The position numbers and the translations under genes are program-made. Positions 1-8,372 of a stretch of DNA of 64,000 nucleotides are shown in pieces. The notes below the pieces were generated by a model. The model saw only the letters and a program-made list of their open reading frames with translations, had not been told where the DNA came from and did not search any database. Position 1 is the first letter of the stretch, and each line of letters opens with the position of its first letter. The stretch is from Micromonospora coriariae (lineage in GTDB: Bacteria > Actinomycetota > Actinomycetes > Mycobacteriales > Micromonosporaceae), in assembly GCF_900091455.1 (NCBI RefSeq), contig NZ_LT607412.1:4960001-5024000 (forward strand), given 5' to 3'.

Positions 1-1113
1 GCGGGAGTCCGCAGGTTCAGGATCGGCAGGACGAAGAGCTCGTCCCACAGGACGTGGCCGCGGTACGCCTCGCCGTGCAGGCCTCGCGCAGGTACCCCTA
101 CGTCGAGGTCGACACTGTTGAGTGACACGGTCTGGATCAGGTGCAGCAGATGCAGCCGTACGATCCGCAGCCGCTCGGTTTCGTCGGCGTTGTCACCGGC
201 GCCGAACGAGAAGCGTTCCCACAGGTGCCGCCACGCCGTGACGTGGGTGCCGAGCAGGGATCCCAGGTCGCGCGCGCGGTGCAAGCGACCGTATGGCCTG
301 CTCAGCCGGCTCCAGGCCGGCGGCGTCCCGACTGGTGAAGACGGTGACCACCTTCTCGAACGTCACGGCGCGGTCGGTGCCGAGATCGACGGCGATGTCG
401 TGGCCGATCCACCCTTCGCGCTCCACGAGACGGCGGTGCAGGTCGAGTCTCGCCGCACCCCGCGCGGTCGTCCGGGCGGCCATGGCCACCCGGACGTGAG
501 ACTGGTTGGTCTGCACCTCGAGCAGGACGGAGTCGGCGGAGACCTCGGCCGTGCGGACGGCATGGAGGTGATCGCTTGCCAGCGTGCGGTACCGCTCGAC
601 GAGAGTGTTTCGGACATTGCCGTCGAGGGCCGAGCGCACCTCCAGGCGTCCGGACCAGTTCTCGGCCGCGAACGTGGTTTCCAGCACGCACACATGCTGC
701 AGGCGCATGTGGACGAACCGGCGCTGGGTGACCGCGGTGACGCGGCCCCGCTCGTCGCGGAAGCGCATCCGCCGATGCAACGTGGCGTGCCGGAGGTCGA
801 GCTCCTGGCGGTAGTCCAGAAGATCCACGCTCTCGATGTCGAACCACGGACCGGTGTCCATCCGGAAGGTCAGCAGAAGCCAGTTCGGCAGATTGACGAG
901 ACATTCGTTGTCGATTCGGGTGTCCGCCACCTCGCTGGTCCGGCGGTTGTAGATTCCGGCGGCGTAGGTGCCCGGGTAGTGGATGCCGTCCGCCGAGCCT
1001 TCGGGCGCGGAACCGCGGCTGGCCAGATAGCCGTTCCCCACGGTGCACAGCACCTCGCGCAGGCCCTCCTCGCGAGGATCGTAGCCCTCGTGACACCAGG
1101 CCCAGCCATCCAT
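1..1113 (-). pseudogene. Glycoside hydrolase family 65 (phosphorylase type), frameshifted and cut by window edge
   Basis: GH65 enzymes are (kojibiose/trehalose/maltose-type) disaccharide phosphorylases or hydrolases. The N-terminal part reads GNGYLASRG, HYPGTYAAGIYNR and NLPNWLLLTFRMD, typical of the family. I place the start at ATG 1113, because GGAGG lies 8 bases upstream. The frame breaks near base 281: one extra base turns the expected SLHRARDLGSLLG into SLAPRARPG and leads to a stop at 193. Shifting frame there restores homology to the window edge, including GLHGEAYRGHVLWDELF and LPILNLRTP of the catalytic domain start. The gene is therefore either a recent pseudogene or carries a single-base sequence error. 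It continues beyond position 1. Confidence 0.85.
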
Positions 1114-1264
1114 CGCTCTGTCCTCCACCACGTTCGCCCCCGCAACGAGGCGGCGATTCCGAACCTCATTCGATTTGCCGCCGGCAGCCCTCCACGGTCC
1201 AGTTTCGTCCAGGCTGCCGCCCCCGTACGCGGTTCTCGCAAGGCGAGTTCACGCCCGGTATTGT

Positions 1265-1470
1265 GAACCCTCGGGGATCAGGTGCGGGCCACGACCAGGT
1301 AGGTGAGGTAGGCCGCGTAGGCGAGGACGAAGAAGCCTCCTTCGGTTCGCGTCACCTTCCCTCGACCCGACCGGGGCCGGACGCCGGCGCTGGACCATGC
1401 GCTGGAAGGCGCCATTGAACGCGTTCCAGATCGCCTTCGAGGGCCGGCTCACCCCGGCCAACCACTGACC
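1265..1470 (-). pseudogene. Relic of a membrane antiporter C-terminus (CaCA-like)
   Basis: In one minus-strand frame this stretch reads VTRTEGGFFVLAYAAYLTY followed by LVVART and a stop. That resembles the last membrane helix of sodium/calcium exchanger-type antiporters (pattern: R-x-E-G, then a helix with YxxYLxYL). The preceding residues, including SRPSKAIWNAFNG, are in another frame, so at least one frameshift is needed. No start or N-terminal domain is present. The assignment rests on a short helix and is tentative. Confidence 0.35.
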
Positions 1471-1501
1471 ACCTCAACAACCAAGATCAGCCGTTAACTT
1501 G

Positions 1502-1775
1502 ACACTCCCGATCAGGGTGCACGCGTCCAGCCCCTTTCGCGGAGGCGAACATGTCCAGGATGCGTAGCCCGGGCCGGGCGGGCACCTCCGCATGCCAGGC
1601 TTGGTTGAATCGGGCGCGCACGTCGGGGTCGGTGACGCGCTGGTAGCCGGGGAGCATGTAACGTTGGATCCCGGTCTTGCCTGGACGTGCACGTCGGCCA
1701 TCTCGGCGAGGTCGATTCGGCGGGGATCGATGACGATGAGCCGGGCGCCGCGTAGCTGTCGTGGGTCATGCCCGG
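1502..1775 (-). pseudogene. Relic of a formate dehydrogenase alpha subunit (molybdopterin oxidoreductase)
   Basis: The upstream half reads GARLIVIDPRRIDLAEMAD and VHVQARPGSNV, the molybdopterin-guanine-dinucleotide-binding signature of FdhA/FdhF-type enzymes. Immediately after that the sequence jumps into another frame and to a point far downstream in such proteins: MLPGYQRVTDPDVRARFNQA, then VPARPGLRILDMFASAKG. Intact family members are about 700-900 aa, so most of the gene is deleted. The pattern (internal deletion plus frameshift, no start, no cofactor cysteines) marks a dead fragment. Confidence 0.7.
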
Positions 1776-1906
1776 CCGGCATGGGTTTGTCACGCGCATC
1801 CTGTGGTGGCTGCCGCGCCATGCTTTAAGACTGCCGTACAGGCAAGCGCGAGGCGCTCGTTTCCTTGGCTTGGCCGCCCCCGGGTGAGCGTCCGGGGACG
1901 GGCCCG

Positions 1907-2953
1907 CTACCTGGTGCCGGCGTCCACCGCGGAGGTGTCGACGACCTGCTCGGTGGGCAGGCGCGGAGTGTGGGGTGGCGCGGCTTGCGCCCGGTCGGCG
2001 ATCCCCAGGCGCATCGCCAAATACGGGAAGCCGAGCCCGGCCAGCATCTGGCGCAAGGTCTGCCGGGTGCCGTCCGTCTCCACCACACCGCTGAGCGGCA
2101 CCATCGAGACGCCGAGCCGGGTGGCGGTCAGCCAGGCGGCGGAGAGCCCTTCACCGGCACGCAGCCAGCTTTCCGGCTCATCCTCGGTGTCCCAGAGGAT
2201 CCCGTAGACGGCCGCGCGGTCGTGCCCGGGGCCAATCGGCAGAGTGCCGGTACGGCCGAAGTCCCGGCCCGGCACGGTGGTCTGCGGGGCCTGCTCGGGC
2301 AACACCTCGGGCGGCAGCCCGGTGCCGGCCGCGGCCCGGCTGGTCCAGTACGCGAGCTCCTCCCGCAGCTCCGGCTCCTCCGCCGCGACCACCGCGGCCT
2401 GGGCCGCCACGGCGGCCAACTCCATCACCTGGTCGGAGCCGAGCAGTTGGAGTCGGGCGCCCTGCGCGCAGGTCGCCTTGACGATCTCGTCGAGCGTGGC
2501 GTTGGGCACCGGCTCGTCGCTGACCGGCCGCCGGTCCGTCTGCCGGACCCGCATGCACTGCACGAGGCGGGTCGCGTCCGCGTCGGCCGCGGTCTGCCGG
2601 AACCGGCTGAGCCGGGCGAGCAGCTCAAGCTGGTCCGGGTCGGGTAGCCGCTCCACCTGGGCGGCCCAACCCTCAGCGGCCAGCGCCACCCGCGCGTGGT
2701 GCAGCGCCAAGCCGCAGCTCAACGTCACCAGCCGATTCTCCGGATCGGTGGCGGCGAGTTGCGGCTCCTGCACCATCCGCAGCTCCAGCGCGTCGGGGAG
2801 AACCGTCCAGCGCCACGGCTGGCTGTTGTGCACCGACGGGGCGAGACCGGCTGTCGCGGCGGCCTGCGTGAGCGCGGTGGTCAGCGGGCGGTCCCTGGCC
2901 GGCGTCTCCTGGCTGATCGTCACGACCTTTCGTTTCCCCACATCGTGCCCCAC
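1907..2953 (-). CDS. Acg-family FMN-binding nitroreductase-like protein
   Basis: About 348 aa. Near the N-terminus it has APSVHNSQPWRW, the hallmark of the Acg subfamily of nitroreductase-fold proteins (Rv2032/Rv3131 relatives); these bind FMN, often lack classical nitroreductase activity, and are induced by hypoxia and nitric oxide in mycobacteria. Further family-like segments are MRVRQTDRRPVSDEP and WLTATRLGVSMVPLSGVVE. The start is uncertain: GTG 2953 is the longest choice, and GTG 2923, just after an AAGG, is an alternative. It is divergent from the P-type ATPase gene, with a DosR-like box between them, which fits a stress/dormancy role. Function beyond the family is not known. Confidence 0.85.
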   Translation of the reverse strand: MGHDVGKRKVVTISQETPARDRPLTTALTQAAATAGLAPSVHNSQPWRWTVLPDALELRMVQEPQLAATDPENRLVTLSCGLALHHARVALAAEGWAAQVERLPDPDQLELLARLSRFRQTAADADATRLVQCMRVRQTDRRPVSDEPVPNATLDEIVKATCAQGARLQLLGSDQVMELAAVAAQAAVVAAEEPELREELAYWTSRAAAGTGLPPEVLPEQAPQTTVPGRDFGRTGTLPIGPGHDRAAVYGILWDTEDEPESWLRAGEGLSAAWLTATRLGVSMVPLSGVVETDGTRQTLRQMLAGLGFPYLAMRLGIADRAQAAPPHTPRLPTEQVVDTSAVDAGTR

Positions 2954-3030
2954 TCCGGACGCGTCCCGGGTGGTGTTGCCGCTCCATCCTCCGGGATGCC
3001 GGTCAGCCCGGACACGGATTCCCCTCGACG

Positions 3031-3046
3031 GGGTCGTCCGGCCCGC
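3031..3046. promoter_or_regulatory. DosR/DevR-like box
   Basis: GGGTCGTCCGGCCCGC lies between the divergent nitroreductase and ATPase genes, 57 bases before the ATPase start. It shares GGG-C-T-CGGCCC with the core of the mycobacterial DosR box (GGGACTTTCGGCCCT type). One box alone would be weak; it gains weight from a much better copy at 14401 and others at 19438-19474, all next to dormancy-type genes. Confidence 0.4.
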
Positions 3047-3102
3047 AAAGGATCACGCCGGTTCCCGCTTGCGGCGAACTGTGCTGCTGAGACGATTCGC
3101 AG

Positions 3103-5442
3103 GTGGGAGCGGAACCGGACGAGTGCGTGCCGGAACGGCCGGTGCGGCGGCGCCGGGTGGACTGGCGGGAGTGGGCGCCGCTGACCCTGCTTACCCTGGC
3201 CGCGCTGCTGGGCGGCGGGCTGTGGCTGGCAGGGTTGCGGACGGCGGCCCAGCTGGTCTGGGCGGCGGTGACCCTGGCGGCGCTGGTGCCGGCCACCTGG
3301 GCGACGTTACGGCAGCTGTGGCGCCGGCAGTTCGGGGTGGACGTCATCGCGGTGCTGGCGCTGGTCGGCACGCTGCTGGTCCGCGAGTACCTGGCCGGCG
3401 CGGTGATCGCCGTGATGGTCGGCACCGGGCAGGCGCTGGAAGGCTACGCACAGCGCCGGGCCAGCCGTGACCTGCGCGCGTTGTTGGAACGGGCCCCCCG
3501 GGAGGCCCGGCGGTGCACTCCGGACGGCGCGATCGAGCTGGTGCCGCTGGACCAGGTGGCGGCGGGGGACCGACTGGTGGTGGGTCCCGGCGACGTGGTA
3601 CCGGTGGACGGGACGGTCGAGGAGGCTGCGACGCTGGACGAGTCGGTTGTCACCGGCGAGTCGCAGCTGGTCACCCGCGCCGCGGGCGAGCAGGTCGCCA
3701 GCGGCGTAGTCAACGCCGGCGCTGGGTTCGGGCTGCGGGCGACGAAGAACGCGGCGGAGAGCACGTACGCCGGGATCGTCCGGCTGGCCGAAGAGGCCAC
3801 CGCGCACAAGGCGCCGATGGTCCGGCTCGCCGACCGGTACGCCGCCGCGTTCGTGCCGTTCACTCTGCTGCTGGCCGGAACCGCCTGGCTGCTCACCGGC
3901 CAGTTCCTGCGGGCGGTGGCGGTGCTGGTGGTGGCTACCCCCTGCCCGCTGCTGCTGGCCACCCCGATCGCGATCGTCTCCGGACTGTCCCGTGTAGCCC
4001 GGCGCGGGGTACTGGTCCGCGACGGCGGGTCGCTGGAGCTGCTGGGCCGGGCCCGCACCCTACTGATTGACAAGACGGGCACACTCACCGCCGGCCGCCC
4101 CCGCGCGACCGAGACGGTGGTCGCACCGGGCGCCGACCGGGACGACGTGCTGCGGCTGGCCGCCTCCGTCGAGCAGCTCTCCCCGCACGTGCTGGCCGCC
4201 GCCCTCGTCCGCCAGGCCCACGAGCGGGGGCTGCGGTTGACCGAGCCGACGGATGTCACCGAGGAGCCGGGGCGCGGGGTGACCGGACGGGTGGACGGGC
4301 ACCTGGTGCGGGTGGGCCAGCTCGCCGGTGAGCCGCCCGAGTGGGCGCAGCGGGTACGCGAGCGCGCCGAGCTGGCCGGCCGCTCCACTGTCTGGGTCAG
4401 CGACGACCGCGGCCCGCTCGGCGCGATCCTTCTCGAGGACCCGGTACGCCCTGACGCTCGGCGCACCGTGCGGCGGCTTCGAGAGGCCGGCCTCAGCCGG
4501 CTGATCATGGTCACCGGCGACCGGTCGCGTACCGCCCGGCAGGTGGCGCAGACCGTCGGCGTGGACGACGTGATCGCCCAGTGCTCGCCGCAGGAGAAGG
4601 TCGACCGGGTCAAGGAGGAGTCCGCTCGGGCGATCACCGTGATGGTCGGCGACGGCGTCAACGACGCCCCGGCACTGGCAGAGGCGCACGTCGGCGTGGC
4701 GATGGGCGCCACCGGGGCCACCGCGTCCGCCGACGTGGCCGACGCGGTGCTCACCGTCGACCGGCTGGACCGGCTCGCCGACGCCGTCGAGATCGCCCGG
4801 TACGCACGCCGAATCGCGGTACAGAGCGCCACCGTCGGCATGGGTCTCGCGGTGGTGGCGATGGTGGTCGCCGCCGCCGGCGGGCTGCCCCCGGTCGCCG
4901 GCGCGTTCCTCCAGGAGGGCATCGACGTGCTGGTCATCGTCAACGCGCTGCGAGCCCTCCGCGGCGGCCTGCGCCGCCGCGAGGTCCCGCCGGAGACCCG
5001 GGAACTGCTCGACCGGTACGCCGGCCAGCACGGCGGGGTACGGGATGTGCTGGCCCGGCTGCGGGACACCGCCGACCTGGTGGCGACCCGCCCCGACGCG
5101 CCGGAATGCGTACCGGCGCTACGTGAGGTGCACCGCCGGCTGGTCGACGAGGTGCTGCCGCACGAGGCGGCCGAGGAGCAGCAGCTCTACCCGGCGCTGG
5201 CCGGCCCGCTCGGCAGCGACGAGGCGACCTCGACCATGAGTCGGGAGCACGTGGAAATCAGCCGGCTGGTGGACCGCATCGGCGGCCAACTGGCCCAGCA
5301 CCCGGCCGGCCGGCTGCGTCCCGACGAGCTGCCGGACCTTCTAGCCGCCCTGTACGGGCTGGACGCCGTGCTCCGCCTGCACCTAGTGCAGGAAGAGGAG
5401 GACTACTTCTCCCTCAACCCCGCTGACACCCCGCCACGGTAA
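3103..5442 (+). CDS. P-type ATPase with C-terminal hemerythrin domain
   Basis: 779 aa. Motifs in order: TGES (about 185, actuator), membrane motif TPCPLLLATP (about 280), DKTGTLT (about 323, phosphorylated Asp), SPHVLA in the place of the SEHP signature of metal ATPases, and GDGVNDAP (about 516). It therefore belongs to the P1B-like transition-metal group, but with CPL instead of CPC, no N-terminal HMA domain and a changed HP motif, so the ion is not predictable. Residues about 655-775 form a hemerythrin-like four-helix domain: VHRRL, LPHEAAEEQQLYP, SREHVEI, LRLHLVQEEEDYF. Such domains bind a di-iron (oxygen, NO) centre, suggesting redox- or iron-gated transport at the membrane. GTG start with no clear ribosome site; divergent from the Acg gene. 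Confidence 0.88.
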   Translation: MGAEPDECVPERPVRRRRVDWREWAPLTLLTLAALLGGGLWLAGLRTAAQLVWAAVTLAALVPATWATLRQLWRRQFGVDVIAVLALVGTLLVREYLAGAVIAVMVGTGQALEGYAQRRASRDLRALLERAPREARRCTPDGAIELVPLDQVAAGDRLVVGPGDVVPVDGTVEEAATLDESVVTGESQLVTRAAGEQVASGVVNAGAGFGLRATKNAAESTYAGIVRLAEEATAHKAPMVRLADRYAAAFVPFTLLLAGTAWLLTGQFLRAVAVLVVATPCPLLLATPIAIVSGLSRVARRGVLVRDGGSLELLGRARTLLIDKTGTLTAGRPRATETVVAPGADRDDVLRLAASVEQLSPHVLAAALVRQAHERGLRLTEPTDVTEEPGRGVTGRVDGHLVRVGQLAGEPPEWAQRVRERAELAGRSTVWVSDDRGPLGAILLEDPVRPDARRTVRRLREAGLSRLIMVTGDRSRTARQVAQTVGVDDVIAQCSPQEKVDRVKEESARAITVMVGDGVNDAPALAEAHVGVAMGATGATASADVADAVLTVDRLDRLADAVEIARYARRIAVQSATVGMGLAVVAMVVAAAGGLPPVAGAFLQEGIDVLVIVNALRALRGGLRRREVPPETRELLDRYAGQHGGVRDVLARLRDTADLVATRPDAPECVPALREVHRRLVDEVLPHEAAEEQQLYPALAGPLGSDEATSTMSREHVEISRLVDRIGGQLAQHPAGRLRPDELPDLLAALYGLDAVLRLHLVQEEEDYFSLNPADTPPR

Positions 5443-5826
5443 CTGGCATCGCTAATCCGCGTGCGCGTTCCGCCTCGGATTCGAACCATGCCGCCGGCAC
5501 AGCAATCGGCTGCTGCCGTCGAGCCGGATCGACGCCGCGTGCCGCGGTGCGGGTTTGGTGGGCAAGACGAGCCAAGCCGCGGCTGCGAGAAGCTCGCCAC
5601 CGGTCCCGGTCGAGTGCCACCGTCAAACCCTGACCGGCGGAGACATCGGACGGCTCCATGATGGTCGTCGTCCCAGCGGCCGATCAGCGCCCGGTTGCCC
5701 GTTACCTTTTTGATCGTCCCCAGCCGGGGACCCTCGGTCGCCTGGCCCGGTATGACTTCCTGCCCCTGTCGTTCGGATGATCCGGGGGGTGTTGTCGCCG
5801 GGTCGGGTGGCGTCGGCGGACCGCTG
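5443..5826. other. Intergenic region without convincing gene
   Basis: Between the ATPase stop and the IS110 repeat at 5827 there is no ORF with recognisable content or codon pattern. The right part (about 5690-5826) may belong to the non-coding left end of the IS110-type element, since such elements carry 100-300 bases of structured non-coding DNA, but I cannot fix the border. Confidence 0.4.
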
Positions 5827-5836
5827 ATAGGGACAC

Positions 5837-5938
5837 GGCCACCCGTGTTGGGGTAGGTCTCTTCGTAACGTGGCTGCCGGCAGTCCGACGCCCTGACTGC
5901 GGCCGAGGCCCACGATGCGATGCGTGGAGGCGGGTCTG
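5837..5938 (+). ncRNA. Candidate bridge-RNA guide region of the IS110 element
   Basis: IS110 elements encode a structured bridge RNA in a non-coding end, with paired guides matching the left (same strand) and right (opposite strand) part of a donor or target site. Here ATAGGGACAC just before this stretch and CGTAACGTG inside it match, in exactly those opposite senses, the contiguous site 7153-7168 at the right end, overlapping at CAC. The RNA limits and fold are not determined; this is an inference from two short matches. Confidence 0.25.
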
Positions 5939-7144
5939 GTGCACGACGGATATGGCGTCTTCCTGGGCTTGGACGTCGGTAAAGAGGGCCACCACGCGGT
6001 CGGGTTGGCCCCAGACGGCAAGCGGCTGCACGACGCGCCGTTGCCGAATACCGAGGTCCGGCTGCGGCAGCTGTTCGACAAACTCGCCCGTCACGGGCGG
6101 ATCCTGGTCGTGGTCGACCAGCCCGCCTCGATCGGCGCCTTGCCGGTCGCGGTGGCTCGGGCGGGCGGGCATCAGGTGGCCTACCTGCCTGGCCTGGCGA
6201 TGCGCCGGATCGCCGATCTGCACCCTGGCTCGGCGAAGACCGACGCCCGCGACGCCTACGTCATCGCTGACGCGGCCCGCACTCTGCCGCACACGCTGCG
6301 GCGGGTCGACACCGGCGACGAGACCCTGGCCGAGCTGGAGGTCCTCGTCGGCTTCGACGACGACCTCGCCGGCGAAGCCACCCGCGTGTCCAACCGCATC
6401 CGGGGACTTCTCACCCAGATCCACCCCGCCCTGGAACGCATCCTCGGCCCGAAAGTGCAGCACAAAGCTGTGCTGGAGCTGCTCTCGCGCTGCGGCGGCC
6501 CGGTCGGCCTGCGCAAAGCCGGCCGCCGCAAACTCCTCTCGATCGCCACCGTCCACGCACCCCGCATGGGCGAACGGCTCGTCGAGCAGATCATGACCGC
6601 CCTCAACGAGCAGACCGTCACCGTCCCCGGCACGACAGCGGCAGAAACGATCCTGCCCCGCCTCGCCGACAGCCTCCGCGACGTCCTGCGACAACGCGAC
6701 CACGTCGCCGGCGAGGTCGAGAGGATGCTTGATGCGCACCCTCTTGCCGGGGTCCTGACCTCGATGCCCGGCATCGGCGTCAGGACCGCCGCCCGGATCC
6801 TGCTCGAAGTCGGCGACGGCACCGCGTTCGCCACCCCCGGCCACCTCGCCGCCTACGCCGGCCTTGCCCCCGTCACCCGACGATCCGGAAGCAGCATCCG
6901 CGGCGAGCACCCACCCCGAGGCGGCAACAAGAACCTCAAACGCGCGTTCTTCCTCGCGGCGTTCGCAGCCCTCGCCGACCCCGTCAGCCGGGCCTACTAC
7001 GACCGCAAACGCGCCGAAGGCAAACGCCACAACGCCGCCCTCATCTGCCTCGCCCGCCGCCGCTGCGACGTCCTATACGCCATGCTCCGCGACAAGATCC
7101 CCTACCAACCACGACCGACAGATCAGGCACCCGTCCCCGCTTGA
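5939..7144 (+). CDS. IS110-family transposase
   Basis: 401 aa from GTG 5939, which has GGAGG 8 bases upstream; an in-frame ATG at 5915 is the longer alternative. The N-terminal RuvC-like DEDD domain begins GVFLGLDVGKEGHHAVGL and includes TDARDAYVIADAAR. The C-terminal Tnp_20 domain has MPGIGVRTAARILLEVGD, GHLAAYAGLAP and RGGNKNLKRAFFLAAF, with the serine-containing segment of IS110 recombinases. Length is normal for the family and the frame is intact, so the element may still be active. The DNA site and RNA guide are discussed under the element. Confidence 0.93.
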   Translation: MHDGYGVFLGLDVGKEGHHAVGLAPDGKRLHDAPLPNTEVRLRQLFDKLARHGRILVVVDQPASIGALPVAVARAGGHQVAYLPGLAMRRIADLHPGSAKTDARDAYVIADAARTLPHTLRRVDTGDETLAELEVLVGFDDDLAGEATRVSNRIRGLLTQIHPALERILGPKVQHKAVLELLSRCGGPVGLRKAGRRKLLSIATVHAPRMGERLVEQIMTALNEQTVTVPGTTAAETILPRLADSLRDVLRQRDHVAGEVERMLDAHPLAGVLTSMPGIGVRTAARILLEVGDGTAFATPGHLAAYAGLAPVTRRSGSSIRGEHPPRGGNKNLKRAFFLAAFAALADPVSRAYYDRKRAEGKRHNAALICLARRRCDVLYAMLRDKIPYQPRPTDQAPVPA

Positions 7145-7246
7145 CGAAACCCATAGGGACACGTTACGCCAAACGGGCATCGCTCTATCGAACCAGCCTC
7201 TCCTCATCGCGGCAATCATCTGGCTCATGATCGGCAGGAGCAGCCC

Positions 7247-7759
7247 TTAGTTGCAGTTCGTCAGTGCGATCCCGCTGAGGATCGGCCGCCCGAGCCGAAA
7301 CCCGGTCACGAGCTCCCCGGCCTCGGCGAGTGCCGTCACCTCGAACTCGCCACTGCGCGCCGCCGTCCAGAAGCCGTCGGCCTCCCCACTGGTGCCAGGA
7401 GGGAATGTCAACTCCATCTCGATCTGGACCGTATACGCGAGGTCGAGGTCATCCTCGCCGCCCGACGGTTCGCCCGGCACACCGTCGCGCCATTCGACCG
7501 CAGGGATGGCGAAGCGCCGGGCGAGCAGCAGCCGCGGCGGGCCGTCCGGCCATTCGGAGACACCGAACTCAAGAACCAGCGTGTCCGCTTCCACGTCACC
7601 CTCCCAGCGGTCGAAGAGACCGTCCAACGGGACCACGAGGAACGCCCGGAAGCCACGCCACGCGAGGCCCACGTCCTGGATACAATCCGGGTCGCCGCCC
7701 TCCGCCGCGAGCAGTCGGCGCAGTTCCTGCAGTCCGTCACGCCACGAGAGAGCTGTCAT
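7247..7759 (-). CDS. Hypothetical protein
   Basis: 170 aa, not recognised. It begins MTALSWRDGLQELRRLL, is acidic and rich in Trp, Gly and Glu (VEWRDGVPGEPSGGEDD), with no signal peptide or membrane helix, and looks like a compact soluble beta-rich protein (alternating segments such as TLVLEFGVSEWPDG and YTVQIEMELTFPP). Codon use is typical for the window, and the reading frame is clean. It lies downstream of an IS110 element and upstream of a truncated FAD oxidase, so its context says little. Confidence 0.6.
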   Translation of the reverse strand: MTALSWRDGLQELRRLLAAEGGDPDCIQDVGLAWRGFRAFLVVPLDGLFDRWEGDVEADTLVLEFGVSEWPDGPPRLLLARRFAIPAVEWRDGVPGEPSGGEDDLDLAYTVQIEMELTFPPGTSGEADGFWTAARSGEFEVTALAEAGELVTGFRLGRPILSGIALTNCN

Positions 7760-7976
7760 GACTGCATTTCATCACGCAGGCCATCATGATCGGCAGGACA
7801 CGCCGCACGACCTGACCCTGCAGCAACCAGCCGACCGAGCGTCGGTCACGCGGTCCGCCAGATCGCCATGCCAAGAAAGCGACACGATCTTGAGAAGGGG
7901 CGACAGCAACCTGAGAAACCGAACGCTCTGCCCTGGCCAGAGACACGTCGGGCGATAAGACCGACGAGAACCTACA

Positions 7977-8338
7977 TCATCTGTAGTTTCTCAACCTCGA
8001 GTCCCCCTCCACCGTGATGGTCTGTTTGGCGACGTCGAGGTCGCGGATGCGGCGCATCGCGTCAGGGAGAGCACGACCTGACGGCCGGAGGAGTCCGGGA
8101 CGGCGCCGCCGCACAGCCCCGTGTTGCCGCCCTGTGGGACGACCGCGACGCCCGCCTCGCGGCACACCGTGACGACCGCGGCCACCTCCTCGGCGTTGCC
8201 CGGCCGCACGACGGCCGCAGCGGTTCCCGCGTACGCGTTGCGGCAGTCGGTGAGGTAGCCGGCCATGTCGTCCGGGTCGCTGATCACGCCGGAGGGCCCG
8301 ACCACATGCCGCAGCCGGCCGATGAGGTCTGCGGTCAC
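7977..8338 (-). pseudogene. Truncated FAD-linked oxidase (D-lactate/glycolate dehydrogenase type)
   Basis: The N-terminal FAD_binding_4 (VAO-type) domain of GlcD/Dld-like dehydrogenases: the segments DDMAGYLTDCRNAYAG, AAAVVRPGNAEEVAAVV and VAVVPQGGNTGLCGGAVPD are typical flavin-binding parts. After RQVVLSL the frame shifts; in the other frame DAMRRIRDLDVAKQTITVEG continues the domain for some 25 residues, then homology ends with a stop. Intact enzymes are about 450 aa, so more than two thirds is missing. It sits 34 bases behind mqo on the same strand and was probably co-transcribed with it. Confidence 0.75.
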
Positions 8339-8372
8339 GAGGCCGCCGCTCCCTTCCCGTGGACCGTCGTGC

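Larger units (their letters stand above)
5827..7168 (+). mobile_element. IS110-family insertion sequence (approximate limits)
   Basis: A single IS110-type transposase gene flanked by short non-coding ends without inverted repeats. ATAGGGACAC occurs at 5827-5836 and again, same strand, at 7153-7162, just after the transposase stop. The bases directly following the second copy overlap CACGTTACG (7160-7168), whose reverse complement CGTAACGTG occurs in the left non-coding end around 5865-5873. The limits given are those of these repeats; the real left end may lie further upstream. Confidence 0.6.

Noticed and set aside
3444..5069. 541-codon Ser/Arg/Thr-rich frame antisense to the P-type ATPase
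   Set aside because: Composition is that of a shadow frame, and the plus strand has all ATPase motifs.
5478..5510. T-loop-like word GGTTCGAATCC on the minus strand, suggesting a tRNA
   Set aside because: The surrounding bases do not form the 5-bp T stem, and no anticodon or acceptor stem can be drawn.
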